A stretch of 64,000 nt of DNA from Letharia columbiana (Eukaryota; Ascomycota; Lecanoromycetes; Lecanorales; Parmeliaceae), in assembly GCF_014066305.1 (NCBI RefSeq), contig NW_023501071.1, forward strand, positions 248,001-312,000, in the 5' to 3' direction. Below the pieces are notes generated by a model. It did not search any database. It was not told where the DNA came from and was given only the letters and a program-made list of their open reading frames with translations. Made by a program: the position numbers and the translations under genes. Positions 1 to 10,680 of the stretch are shown here, piece by piece. Position 1 is the first letter of the stretch. Every line of letters begins with the position of its first letter.

Positions 1-79
1 CGCCGCTATTATAATAAAAAATTATAAGAAATTCTTTTATAAGCTAAGAAAGAAATCTTTAACTATAAAATAGCTATAA

Positions 80-500
80 GAATAAATTTTTATAATATAT
101 TATAAATAGCTAGATATTTAAAATCTAATTAAAACTAATAAATTCCTTATTTATTACTTTATTAACTATAAAATATATCTTAAAAAAGAAGTTACTTTAT
201 TATCGAAAAAGGCTTATAAGCTCTTTAAAGATTAGATATTAATTATAAAGAAATATATTAATAAAATATTAGAAAAAGGCTATATTAGATTAAATACTTC
301 TCTCTACGTAGTATCTATTCTAATTATAAAGAAACTCGATAGAGAACTTAAACTATACGTAAACTATAGAGCCCTTAACGCACTTACTATCTCTAATTAA
401 AATATCCTCTTATTAATTAAAGAGACCCTTATTAAATTATACGCGGCGAGAATATATAGCAAATTCGATATTATAGCCGCTTTCATATAAATAGAATATA
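80..500 (+). pseudogene. Ty3/Gypsy reverse transcriptase relic (N-terminal half)
   Basis: In the frame through position 272 the translation keeps the start of a Gypsy-type reverse transcriptase: EKGYIRLNTSLYVV, then a KK-D-ELKLYVNYRALNALTIS block, then YSKFDIIAAF. In the family these correspond to the 'G-I-R-S-SP-APV', 'CVDYRALN' and 'FDL-AY/FDI-AAF' blocks of the palm and fingers. The leader from about 80 also reads like the protease-RT linker. Several TAA/TAG codons sit where Q or W is expected, as RIP would produce. Past 500 the YVDD half of the enzyme cannot be followed, so the copy is truncated or rearranged. It lies at the window edge and could continue upstream. No function remains. 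Confidence 0.75.
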
Positions 501-1795
501 AAGATATAAATTTTTAAAGAAAAGAGACAAAAGTTAAAAAATTCTAAGTTTAAAAAGTTTTATATCTTTTCGGCTAGTAGACTAAACGCTATTAATAAGA
601 GAATTTATATTAATATTAGCTATAAAGTTACTCTAATAAATAACTTATAATTATTAATATTATTATCTCTTATAAAATTTAAATAATAATCTTATTTTTT
701 TATATTAAGAATTTAGATTTAGCTATATATAATATTAATAAATATATTTTAATATTAATAAATATCTTTATTAATAAGATAGATAATAGTAAGATTCTTT
801 ATTATATTTAAAGAAAAATATATTTTATTAATAATTTAAGAGTTATTTATTATTAGAAAATAATATTATAAATATTAAGAGAATAATATTTAATATTTTT
901 TAAGTTAAAGTATATATTAATAGCTATGTTATTATTATTAATATTAATAATTAATAATATAATCTATATTAGAGATATATTATTTATATTTATAAGATTT
1001 TAATTATAGCGTCTTATACTAATATTATAATATCTTCTAACTCTTTTAAAAAACTATCTAAGAGAGATTATATTTTTAAGCTAATAATATAATAAAACTT
1101 AACTCTATACGCTTATTTTATAAACTTATATATTATTTAAATCTTAATTAAAAATAAAATTAATAAAAGTATTTAAATTCTTAAGAAACTTTATTTAGAT
1201 ATATTATATAAACTTAATTATAAAAATATCTTTATTATAGAGTCTTCGTCGAAGTCTTTTATAGATAAGTCTATTATAAGTAATTAAATTAAAAAAAATA
1301 GCTACTCTTATTACGATAATATTAATAAGTATAATATATAATCTCTTATAGCTTATTTATAATATTATTATATCTTAATTAAATCTTATTAAAGAGATTA
1401 AGCTATTAAATAATAAGTATAATACTTAGATTCTAATAAAATTAATTAATAAATTTTCTATCTTATATAGAGATAAAAACTTTATTAAAGTATCTAACGA
1501 TAATTAAATAAAGATTACGCTATATAATAATTAATTAAGTAAATTATTAAAGTCTAATTATATAAAGATTTACTCTCTAAATATTAATAATAAAATAATA
1601 ATTAATAATATATTTAACGATTTATAATAATAAGATAGACTTAAATATATTATTAGATCTACCTTTTTAGCTATTCTATATTTATAATTTAGAGAACGTT
1701 ATTAAATAATAAGTAAACGAAAAGAGCTATAGTAGATATTAGAGGCCTTAATAATTTTATTATTCTAGATATATAACTTATACTATTATAATTAG
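501..1795. other. RIP-degraded AT-rich tract, unidentified
   Basis: It follows the reverse transcriptase relic without a clear boundary. Composition is nearly all A/T with CpA/TpG absent. I could not read a family motif in any frame. A slightly C/G-richer patch at about 1640-1780 may be a former coding stretch, possibly more of the retroelement, but I cannot assign it. Confidence 0.4.
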
Positions 1796-2229
1796 ACGAG
1801 TAAAGACTTATAAATTAAATATATAATTTCTTTTTTATTTAGAGCTATCGAGTAAATAAGTAAGCGATCTTTAGTAAGCGATCTTTAATAAGCGATATTT
1901 GAATGCCTTACGCTTTAATAGTTATAAGACTAAATTTAAGAATTTTTTCTCTCTTTAAAGACTTATATTTTATTTTATAAATTAAAAAAAATCTTAAAAT
2001 CTTGATAGAAAATAAAAAAGTTATTCTAAAATTAAATAATATATATCTATTTTTTAATTAGAACTATTCGACTATTATTTTTTAATAATTACGAATATTA
2101 ATTTATTTATTTATAATAAATTAATTAATCTAATTAAAGAGCGTAATAACTCTAGATTTATAATTAACTATATATATAAATCTAAGATTTTAAAGCTTAG
2201 CTCTATCTTATTCTTTTATATATATTAAT
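1796..2229 (-). mobile_element. Short non-autonomous Helitron copy
   Basis: The Helitron 3' end is on the left (CGAGTAAAGAC, the complement of CTTTACTCG). The 5' end is on the right (TATATATTAA, the complement of TTAATATATA). Next to the 3' end lies a tract of 14-base repeats (TAAGCGATCTTTAG type, about 1860-1905). Outside the element the flanks read AATTAGA and TATTATAAT, which fits insertion between A and T without a target duplication. There is no coding capacity. Confidence 0.8.
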
Positions 2230-2261
2230 ATTATAATAAGATTATTAAAATATATCTATTT

Positions 2262-2409
2262 ATTAATATATATAATAGAATAAAATAGAATTAAGTTTAA
2301 AAATCTTAAATTTATATATATAGCTAATTATAAATTTAATCTTAGTACGCTCTTTAATTAGATTAATTAAATTATCGCGAATAAATAAATAAGCGTTCGC
2401 TATTAGAAT
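2262..2409 (+). mobile_element. 5' fragment of a short Helitron copy
   Basis: It begins with the family 5' terminus (TTAATATATATAATAGAATA) and carries the following block down to the GCGTTCG motif. It then stops where the LTR of the neighbouring Gypsy element begins. The rest of the copy is missing. Confidence 0.65.
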
Positions 2410-2411
2410 CG

Positions 2412-2585
2412 ATATAGATATAATATTAATATAGATATATTAAATAAGATATTTAAATATCGAATAATTATATAAATAAAAGATATTAGATAATAATAGA
2501 TATCTCTATTAAGATACGCTAGACTTTAATAGACTATAGAATTAAATAATATATTAAAAGAGATATAAAGTACGCTTATAATATT
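2412..2585 (-). repeat. LTR-like repeat, 3' LTR of the minus-strand Gypsy element
   Basis: A segment of about 175 bases occurs again near 18740, 45725 and 49935 (same strand) and near 55749, 56332, 58892 and 63922 (opposite strand). In minus orientation it starts near ATTATAAGCGTACTTT and ends near TTAATATTATA. The copies flank gag or pol relics in the way expected of LTRs. Here the repeat lies beyond the chromodomain end of pol, so it is read as the 3' LTR. Exact termini are blurred by RIP. Confidence 0.6.
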
Positions 2586-3255
2586 ATTTCTCTTTATTTA
2601 TAAAATTATACTTTTATAATTAATAAGTAAAAGAGTAATAGAAATAGTATATATATACGCTCGCTTAAAAATTAAAAAAATAATAAAGAACTTTTAATAT
2701 TTAAGATTTTTAATATTATAATATTTCTTAACGATAATATAAATAGCGAGAGTTTATATCTTAATCTCTAAATTAATATTATTATTAGCTAGAGATATAA
2801 TAAGTATAAAAGTTTTAATTTAAAAGAAATTAATAAGATAATAAATAAGTAATAATTATAAGTACTTTAATAAGTAATAATAATTCTTAAGTCGATATTT
2901 TAGTATAAAGAATATTAATAAAATAAAATAATTTAATTAATTAAGAAGTCTTAAATTAAGTTAAGTCGCTAGCGTTAAACTTTAATCTAATACTAAATTA
3001 TATTAAAGTAAATCTCTTCGTAATAAGTTATCTAATTAATATTAATTATACTTAGCGATAATAATAATAAGATCCGCGTATAATCTAATATAACTCTAAG
3101 ATATATTAAGAATTATATCTAGTAAAAAAGCTAATTTAATAGATTTAATATAAGATTATTATAATATAATATAAAATCTAAAAAATCGATTTCTAAATAT
3201 AAAAAATAAAGTCGTTATAAAATATCGAATAATTTTAATTCGTTTAAAAGTATAA
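2586..3255 (-). other. 3' untranslated region of the Gypsy element
   Basis: This lies between the pol relic and the LTR. Parts of it recur after the gag relics at about 47840-48250 (same strand) and 58230-58560 and 62800-63140 (opposite strand). The shared mark is a block around AAATTATTCGATATTTT. It reads as the 3' non-coding region of one Gypsy family. No other feature is seen. Confidence 0.5.
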
Positions 3256-5220
3256 AATTCGAGATATCTAGTATTAGTAAGCTAGTTATAAATATTATTT
3301 ATAGAAACTATTAATTATATCTTAATAATTTTCGAATTCGCTATCGTTTAAGTTATATCATTTAAGATTCTTATTAAAACTCTCTTATTTTACTCGATAT
3401 TTAAAATAATTATTAATAAATTTAAAGACGATAATCTTCTCTACTATTTATTTAATTCGATTCTTAATAGTAATATACTTCGATAAAGAATTAATCTATT
3501 TAAATAAGGGATTTATCGATATAAGGCTTAAGAGATTAAGATAAAATATATTATAAATCTTTATATTTATTAAAAGCTTTAAGTAATAAGAGATTTCTAT
3601 AAGATCTATTACTTTAAATAGATTATATCTCTTATTATTTAATTTTCGAGATAATCGATTTAAAGTAATATTCTTATTACTAAAAAAGATTATATTATTT
3701 ACTTTAAAAGTAATCTTCTAGTATCGCTTATTAATCTAAATTACTATAACCTTTTAAGTATAATTTATATTACTTTAAATATAATTAAGAATTTATTATA
3801 TATATTTAATAATATCTTCTACTTAGATAATATTAAGATATTTATAAATAATATTATAGTCGATAATATCTAAGCTAAAACTTATTCGAGAATAAAAACT
3901 CTTATTTATAAAGAATAATAAAATACTTATCGCTATAAAAGTAGTATTATTATTAATAAAGTTAATAATAAATAACTATCTAGATTAATTATTTTATATA
4001 TAATTATAATATATTTAAAAATAATATTTTATATTCTAATTAACTCGTTTAATCTATTTATTAATTTTAAAATAAAAAGCTATTAATAACTTAATCTTAA
4101 TTTTAAATTATTTATAGAAAACTTTTTATATTATTAATATAAATTAAGAGTTTTTATTCGAAATTATCGACGTCGATAAACTATATAAATAAAAAACCTT
4201 CTTAAATAATATATTAATTATCTTTTTAATCGTAATTTCTTTATTTATATTAGAGTATATAATATAATATTATTTCTTAATAAATCGATTTATCGCTATT
4301 TAGATAATATTATATTTATCGAATATAAATAAATCTATTATAAAGTTTATCGAGATATTCTATTATCGCTTTTAAGAAATTAATAAAGATTATAATAGAT
4401 TATATTTTTAATTATAAGAAGTTTTAAATCTATAATAGATATAGTAATTTTAAATATAGATAATTATAATAGCTCTTATATCTTATTAATAATATTCTTA
4501 TTTAAATAATTTATAAATATAGATTATATCGAAATATTTATATAAAAATTAATCGTATACTTCGCGAATAATACTAATAAATAAATTCTTTAATATTTAT
4601 AAGCGGTTTTTATAATAGAGTACTTCGTTTTCTATAGAGTATCTATTAAGTATAACTTCGCGAAGTTTATTTTTATCTTTTATAATTATCTTATAAATTT
4701 TATTATAAAACTTATTAATCTTATTTTTTTAGATTATTTTATAAAAAATAAAGTCGTTAATAATATATATCTTAATATCTTTATTATTAGATTTTAAATA
4801 ATTAGATATAAATATTATCTAATATTATTACTTTAAATATTTATTCTTAAAACTATTTAATTTAAAATCGACTATATATATAAATACGTTAATTTTAATA
4901 TTCTAAAATCTTAGATAATAAATAATTTTAATATTAAATTCGAATAGTATATTTAAATAGCGGGTCTAATAACGACTTAGATCTCTTTTTTTAATAAAGT
5001 ATATTAAGCTTTTATAATTCGTAAAGATCTTAATAGAGATATTAATATATTTTAATTTAAGATATTAATATTTTAGATAGCGAATAATAATTAATAATTT
5101 TTTATTATAAATCTAATAATTATATTTAGTTAAAGTAAAGTTCTTATTATAGAAAGTTATCGAATATAAGATCTTATTTATAATAAGAATAAATAATCGA
5201 TTTTTCTTATTACGCGCTAA
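3256..5220 (-). pseudogene. Ty3/Gypsy pol relic: RNase H, integrase, chromodomain
   Basis: Read on the minus strand from 5220 downward, the domains come in Gypsy order. RNase H shows YNKKLLIII (about 5090) and FTNYKSLIYFIKKRDLSR (about 5000; the family has FTDHKSL-YF). Integrase shows YYKNRL plus IIREVYD before the HHCC finger (about 4560-4640), a core block matching 'DFITGLPKSD' (about 4390) and a block matching 'VSDRGSQF' (about 4150). The 'LLKPYID' motif lies near 3510. The C-terminus reads YRVKQESFNKNL (about 3350-3450) and looks like a chromodomain, which marks chromoviruses. RIP stops occur throughout. The N-terminal part is cut off at 5220 by the long Helitron and resumes at 16125. The order of domains shows the strand; no protein can be made. 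Confidence 0.85.
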
Positions 5221-6034
5221 TTAGTATATATAATAGAATAAGATAGAGCTAAGTTTAAAAATTTTCAATTTATATATATAGTTAATTATAAATTTAAGTT
5301 CGCTATACTCTTTAATTAAATCGATTGAATTAGCTCGATAGCTCTCTTAAGCTCTCTTATTAAAAATTTATATATAGAAATTTTATACTTTAAAGTACTT
5401 AGCTTGCGATATATATAGTTACTTTACAATCTCTTAGATTATAAAGCTCGCTTTACGCTTTCTAACGCTATAAAAATTATAAAGTTTAATTTATTATTAA
5501 TAAATTAAATAAATATTTAAATATAGTAATTATAAGTAAAGGCCTATGAATTAAATTTATAGAGTTGAATTTTTCTAAGTAAAATGAAATTTTAGCCCTA
5601 GCTCTAAGTTAAATTAAACTCTAATCGCTTACTATACGTTTTTAATCTACTTTTACTACTATAAAATTAATTTAATCTATATAATATATAGATATATATA
5701 TATAAAGAGAGGCGCGCTAAGATTTAATTAGAAAGATATATTAAGTATAAAGAATTAATTTATAATAATTATCTATAAAAAATAGAGAAAGACTATATTC
5801 TTATAATAAGAAGTAGAATTATCGAAATATTAGAAAGAAATAAAGATAATATATTAATTAGTAATATAAATTTCATAATATCTTCTATCGTAGTAAAATC
5901 TTTCGAATAATAAAATAGCTATAAACATCGAACGATTTCAATTTATTTAAATATATATCGTTCGATATTTCTTCTATAGAAGTCTAATTAGCTATAATTA
6001 TTATAGTAGATTCTTCTCTTATAACGTTATTATA

Positions 6035-6790
6035 GTAATATATTATATTAATATAATAAGAATAATAAATTAAGTTATAATAGTATTCTCCGCTTACTAA
6101 GTAATAATTTAATATAAAATTATAGAGAGTATATAACGTGGGATTTTAGAGAGCTAAGTCGTATTCTTAATAATAATAGCCTTATTATCGCTTAATTTCT
6201 TTATAATATTCTTCGTAATATTCTTCGTAATATTCTCCGTAGTATTCTCCGTATTTATCTATTATAGTTTCTTCTCTTACTTTTTAATATAGTAGAAATA
6301 ATAAACTAAGTTATAGTAGTATTCTTCGCTTACTAAGTAATAATTTAATATAAAATTATAGAGAGTATATAACGTAAGATCTCGAAGAGTTAAGTCGTAT
6401 TCTTAATAATAATAATCTTATTATCGCTTAATTTCTTTATAATATTCTCTATAATATTCTTCGTAATATTCTTCGTAATATTCTTCGCATTTATTTATTA
6501 TAATTTCTTCTCTTACTTCTTAATATAGTAAGAATAATAAACTAAGTTATAATAATATTCTTCGCTTATTAAATAATAATTTAATATAGAATCGTAGAGA
6601 GTATATAACGTGGAATCTTAGAGAGCTAAGTCGTATTCTTAATATTAGAAGTCTTATTACCGCTTAATTTCTCCGTAGTATTCTCCGTAGTGTTCTTCGT
6701 AATATTCTCCGTAGTATTCTTCGTAGTATTCTCCGTAGTATTCTCCGCATTTACCTATTATAGTTTCTTCTCTTACTTCTTCTTTTATAA
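6035..6790 (-). repeat. Three tandem ~237-bp units with a Tyr/Glu-rich coding relic
   Basis: A marker (CTTACTAAGTAATAATTTAA or close) recurs at about 6091, 6329 and 6564. Each unit also has short inner repeats of TATTCTCCGTAG type, 12 bases. Read on the minus strand and allowing RIP stops, each unit gives a protein rich in E, Y and D, with blocks like EYYGEYY and ALQDPTLYTLYDLILNYYL-SEEYYYNL. I do not recognise the protein. Related units occur at 8540-8740, 15165-15640, 24165-24385, 46860-47240 and 60780-61330. Confidence 0.65.
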
Positions 6791-6889
6791 AGTGTTAAAT
6801 TAAATAGCTAGCTAAATAACTAACTAAGTAAATTATTAAGCTAATAAAATAAATAATATTAATTAAGCGATTACTCTAATATTACTAGC

Positions 6890-7370
6890 TTAAGAGAAGT
6901 ATATAGAAGAGAACGATAGCTATAAATTTATTTAGGCTCTATTAAGAGACTTTAAAATAGAATAATAAAGAATAAATAGAGAAGAAAAACGCGTTTTAGA
7001 AGATATTATTAGATTAAAAGATATTATCGCTAGCTTAAAAGAAGTATATAGAGAAAAATATATTCGTTTAAACTCTTTTAAAAGATCTTTTAGCGCGTTT
7101 ATAAGTAGTAATAGATAGCTATTAAGCTCTCTTACGGCCTTAATTATTAATAATAATAAATTTATTAAGAAGTAGTCTAGAGGCGTTAGTAGGGGCTCTA
7201 AAAGGCGGATAAAAGAAATATATATATCTAAAGTATTTAATAACGTTTCCGCGAGGGGTATTAAAAACGATTATATTTATATTAATAAAATTAATAAAAT
7301 TAATAGAGAGATAGAAGAATAATAATTATATAAATAGATAAAATGATTATTTAATTTCAAACGCGTTTTA
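6890..7370 (+). pseudogene. Unidentified charged, coiled-coil-like protein relic carried by long Helitrons
   Basis: With RIP stops allowed, this reads as a Lys/Glu/Arg-rich protein with LKEVYREKYIRLNSF, a Ser/Leu stretch (SSNRQLLSSLTAL), NNNKFIKKQSRGVSRGSKRR, and an end near REIEEQQLYKQIK. Heptad-like spacing suggests a coiled coil. Other long copies and the 5' part of the autonomous Helitron carry the same frame, always antisense to the Helitron direction. It may be a captured host gene fragment or an accessory gene of the family. No known domain was recognised. Confidence 0.5.
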
Positions 7371-9059
7371 TATAATTATATTTAAATACTACTTCGCTCT
7401 ATTAATAGTAAATTAAACTTTATAATTTTTATAGCGTTAGAAAGCGTAAAGCGAGCTTTATAATTTAAGGAATTATAAAGTAACTATATATATTATAAAC
7501 TAAGTACTTTAAAGTATAAAACTTCTATATATAAATTTTTAATAAGAAAGCTTAAGAGGGCTAGCGAGCTAATTTAGCCGGTCTAACTAAAGAACGTAAT
7601 AACTCTAAATTTATAATTGACTATATATATAAATTTAAGATTTTCAAGCTTAGCCCTATCTTATTCTTTTATATATACTAATAGTAGTTATATTAGACGC
7701 GTTCGAGAGTAAATAATAATTCTTTTATCTATTTATATAATTATTCTTCTTTTATTATTCTATTAATTTACTAATATAAATATAATTATTCTCGATACCC
7801 CTCGCGGAAATATTATTAAACGCTTTAGATATATATCTTTTATTCGCCTTTTAGAGCCTCTATTAATACTTCTAGACTATTCTTTAACGAATTTATTATT
7901 ATTAATAATCGAGGTCGTAAGCGAGCTTAATAGCTATTTACTACTACTTATAAACGCGTTAAAAGATTCTTAAAAAGAGCTTAAATAAATATATTCTTCT
8001 TTATAAATTTCTCTTAAGTTAGCGATAATATCTTTTTATTTAGTAATATTATCTCTTAAAACGCGTTTTTCTTCTCTATTTATTCTTTATTATTTTATTT
8101 TAATTATATTTCTTTTATAATTCTATTAATTTACTAATATAAATATAATTATTCTTAATATCTCTCGCGAAAATATTACTAAATACTTTAGATATATATA
8201 TCTCTTTTACTTATCTTTTAAAGCCTCTATTAATATTCTTAGACTATCTCTCGACGAATTTATTATTATTAATAATTAAGATCGTAAGCGAGTTTAATAG
8301 TTATTTATTACTACTTATAAACGCGTTAAAAAAATTAAAAATAGCTCGAATAAATTTACGACTATCGTTTTTCTCTATATACTTCTAAGCTAGCGATACT
8401 TAATTAGTCGCTTAGTTAATATTATTTACTCTATTAACTTAGTAATTTACTTAGTTAAATTATTAGTTAATTCACTTAATTATTTACTTAATTAATTATT
8501 TAGCTAGTTACTTAATCTAATACTCTATAAGAGAAGAAGTAAGAGAAGAAACTATAATAGATAAATACGGAGAATACTACGGAGAATACTATAAAGAAAT
8601 TAAGCGGTATTAAGACTATTATCGTTAAGAATATAACTTAGCTCTCTAAGATTTTACGTTATATACTCTATACGATTTTATATTAAATTATTACTTAGTA
8701 AGCGAAGAATACTACTATAATTTAATTTATTATTTTTATTATATTAATATTAATATATATAAAAGAATAAGATAGAGCTAAATTAGAAAATCTTAAATTT
8801 ATATATATAACTAATTATTAATTTATTAGATCTACGCTTTTTAATTAAATATCGCGAGTAAATAAATTAGTATTCGTAACTATTAAAAATCTATAAAAAT
8901 CTATATATAGAAGTTTTTCTCTCTAAAATAATTAGCTTTCTATAAATACTATTACTTTATAATTTCGTAAATTATAGAGCTTAATATACGCTTTCTAACG
9001 CTATAAAAATAATAAAGTTTAATCTACTATTAATAGATTAAACTAATATTTAAATATTA

Positions 9060-9510
9060 TAATTATATTAAACGCGTTTAGAAATCGAGATTAGATAATA
9101 ATTCTTTTATCTATTTATATAACTATTATTTCTCTATTACTCTATTAATTCTACTAATTTTACTAATATAAATATATTTACTCTCTCTACCCCTCGCTCT
9201 TATATTATTAAATCTATAAAATATATATACCCCTTCTATCTCTCTTTTAAAGTCTCTATTAACGTCTTTAAATCGTCTTTTAATAAATTCGCTATTACTA
9301 ATAATTGAGGCCGTAAGCGAGTCTAATAGCTATCTATTACTACTTATAAACGTATTAAAAAATCCTTAAAAAGAGTCTAAACGAATATATTCTTCTTTAT
9401 ATACTTCTTTTAAATTAATAGTAATATCTTTTAAATTAGCGATATTATCTTTTAAGATATATCTTTCTTCTTTATCTATTCTTTATTACTTTATTTTAAA
9501 ATCTCTTAAT
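9060..9510 (-). pseudogene. Antisense copy of the coiled-coil-like relic inside the autonomous Helitron
   Basis: This matches the complement of 6940-7380: the block around AAACGCGTTT, the conserved GAGGCCGTAAGCGAG motif and the LKEVY segment. It is interrupted at about 9510, where the sequence switches to the region leading into Rep. Its presence in both autonomous and non-autonomous copies says it is an old part of the family and not a late capture by one copy. Confidence 0.55.
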
Positions 9511-10680
9511 ACGTATTAAATTTTAAATATTATTAAGAAAAAGCTTTTAAATAAGAGGAAGATATTATTAAAAATTCTTTATTATAAGATTTATTATTAA
9601 ACTTCTTTAATAATAACTCTTTCAATAATCTACGTTCTTTTAACTTATCTTTTAACTCTTATTTAAATTTTACTTAATCTTTAATAAGACTTATTAATTA
9701 TATCGCGTATTATTTATATACTATAAAGTCTATATAATATAATTTAAGTCTTATAAATTAGATTTATAATAGCTATAATATTATAAAAAGATAAAATTAT
9801 TAAATAATACTACGATAGCGAAAAGATTAAAGTCGATATATTTAAAATAGATATTAATTAAGAAGTAGACGATATAGAATAGAATTATAAGAGTATCGAA
9901 ATAAGTATAAATAATTCGATTAATCTTAACGAGTATATTATTAATTAAATTCTCTATTTTTTAACGCTAGAAATCTTAAATTTTATTAATAATTATAAAG
10001 AATTTCGTCGCTATAGCGTTTAGTATAATAATATAATCTCTATAATCTTATAGTAGATTATTATTAATTATTTAATTATTTTATATATATATAAAATTTA
10101 GAGAGCGATTATTATTTATATATCTATTCTAACGCCTTTAAAGAGCGAAAAATCGATTTTTAATTAAATCTATATTATAAATAATATCTAAGATTAATCT
10201 ATAATATAATATAATTTTCTTTTAATCGCGTTTTTTATATTAACTTTATTAAATATAATTATTATAATTATATTAATTAAATATTCTATTATAAAATAGC
10301 TATAATTCTTAAAAATATTAATCTCTATATTAATACTCTTAAATCGATATTTAAAAGATTAAAAATTAATTTAAATATAAGAGATTATAAGCTACTTTAT
10401 AACACTTTATAATATTATAATTTATATATTTATAATCGTTTTATTTTAAATAAGATTACTTTTACTTAGAAAAATAATATTAATAACTTATTAAATATAT
10501 ATAAAATTAGAAATATATTAATAAAAACTTAAAGTAATAAGAGATTTAATATTTTATATTAGTATTTAACTTATATACTTCTATACTCTTCTTTTATCTT
10601 CTTATTTAATAAATAATTATAATATAATAATATATTTTATATAGATAATATATTAAATAAAAGTTTTCTTATCTAGCGAA
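9511..10680 (+). pseudogene. Upstream part of the Helitron Rep polyprotein
   Basis: This precedes the Rep domain in the same direction. The stretch from about 9990 is shared with the minus-strand copy at 37673-38605, so it belongs to the element. In fungal Helitrons this region holds a Cys-rich N-terminus. Cys codons (TGC/TGT) would often be destroyed by RIP, and I cannot confirm a finger. No reliable start codon is visible. Confidence 0.5.

Larger units (their letters stand above)
5533..7681 (-). mobile_element. Long non-autonomous Helitron, nested copy
   Basis: The 3' end is at the left (TAAGTAAAGGCCTATGAATT) and the 5' end at the right (TATATATACTAA). The flanks AGTAATTA and TAGTAGTTATATTA rejoin to the uninterrupted sequence of the host long element (compare the complement of 47505-47540), so no target duplication was made. 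From left to right it carries the 3' block with its palindrome, a conserved 450-base block, three tandem units of about 237 bases (about 6035-6790), a spacer, a relic reading frame on the + strand (6890-7370) and the 5' block. It has no Rep or helicase. It would depend on an autonomous partner, for which the element at 8750-15141 is the obvious candidate. Confidence 0.8.

Noticed and set aside
6200..6290. Microsatellite-like TATTCTTCGTAA runs as a separate feature
   Set aside because: They are codon repeats inside the 237-bp tandem units and are covered by that entry.
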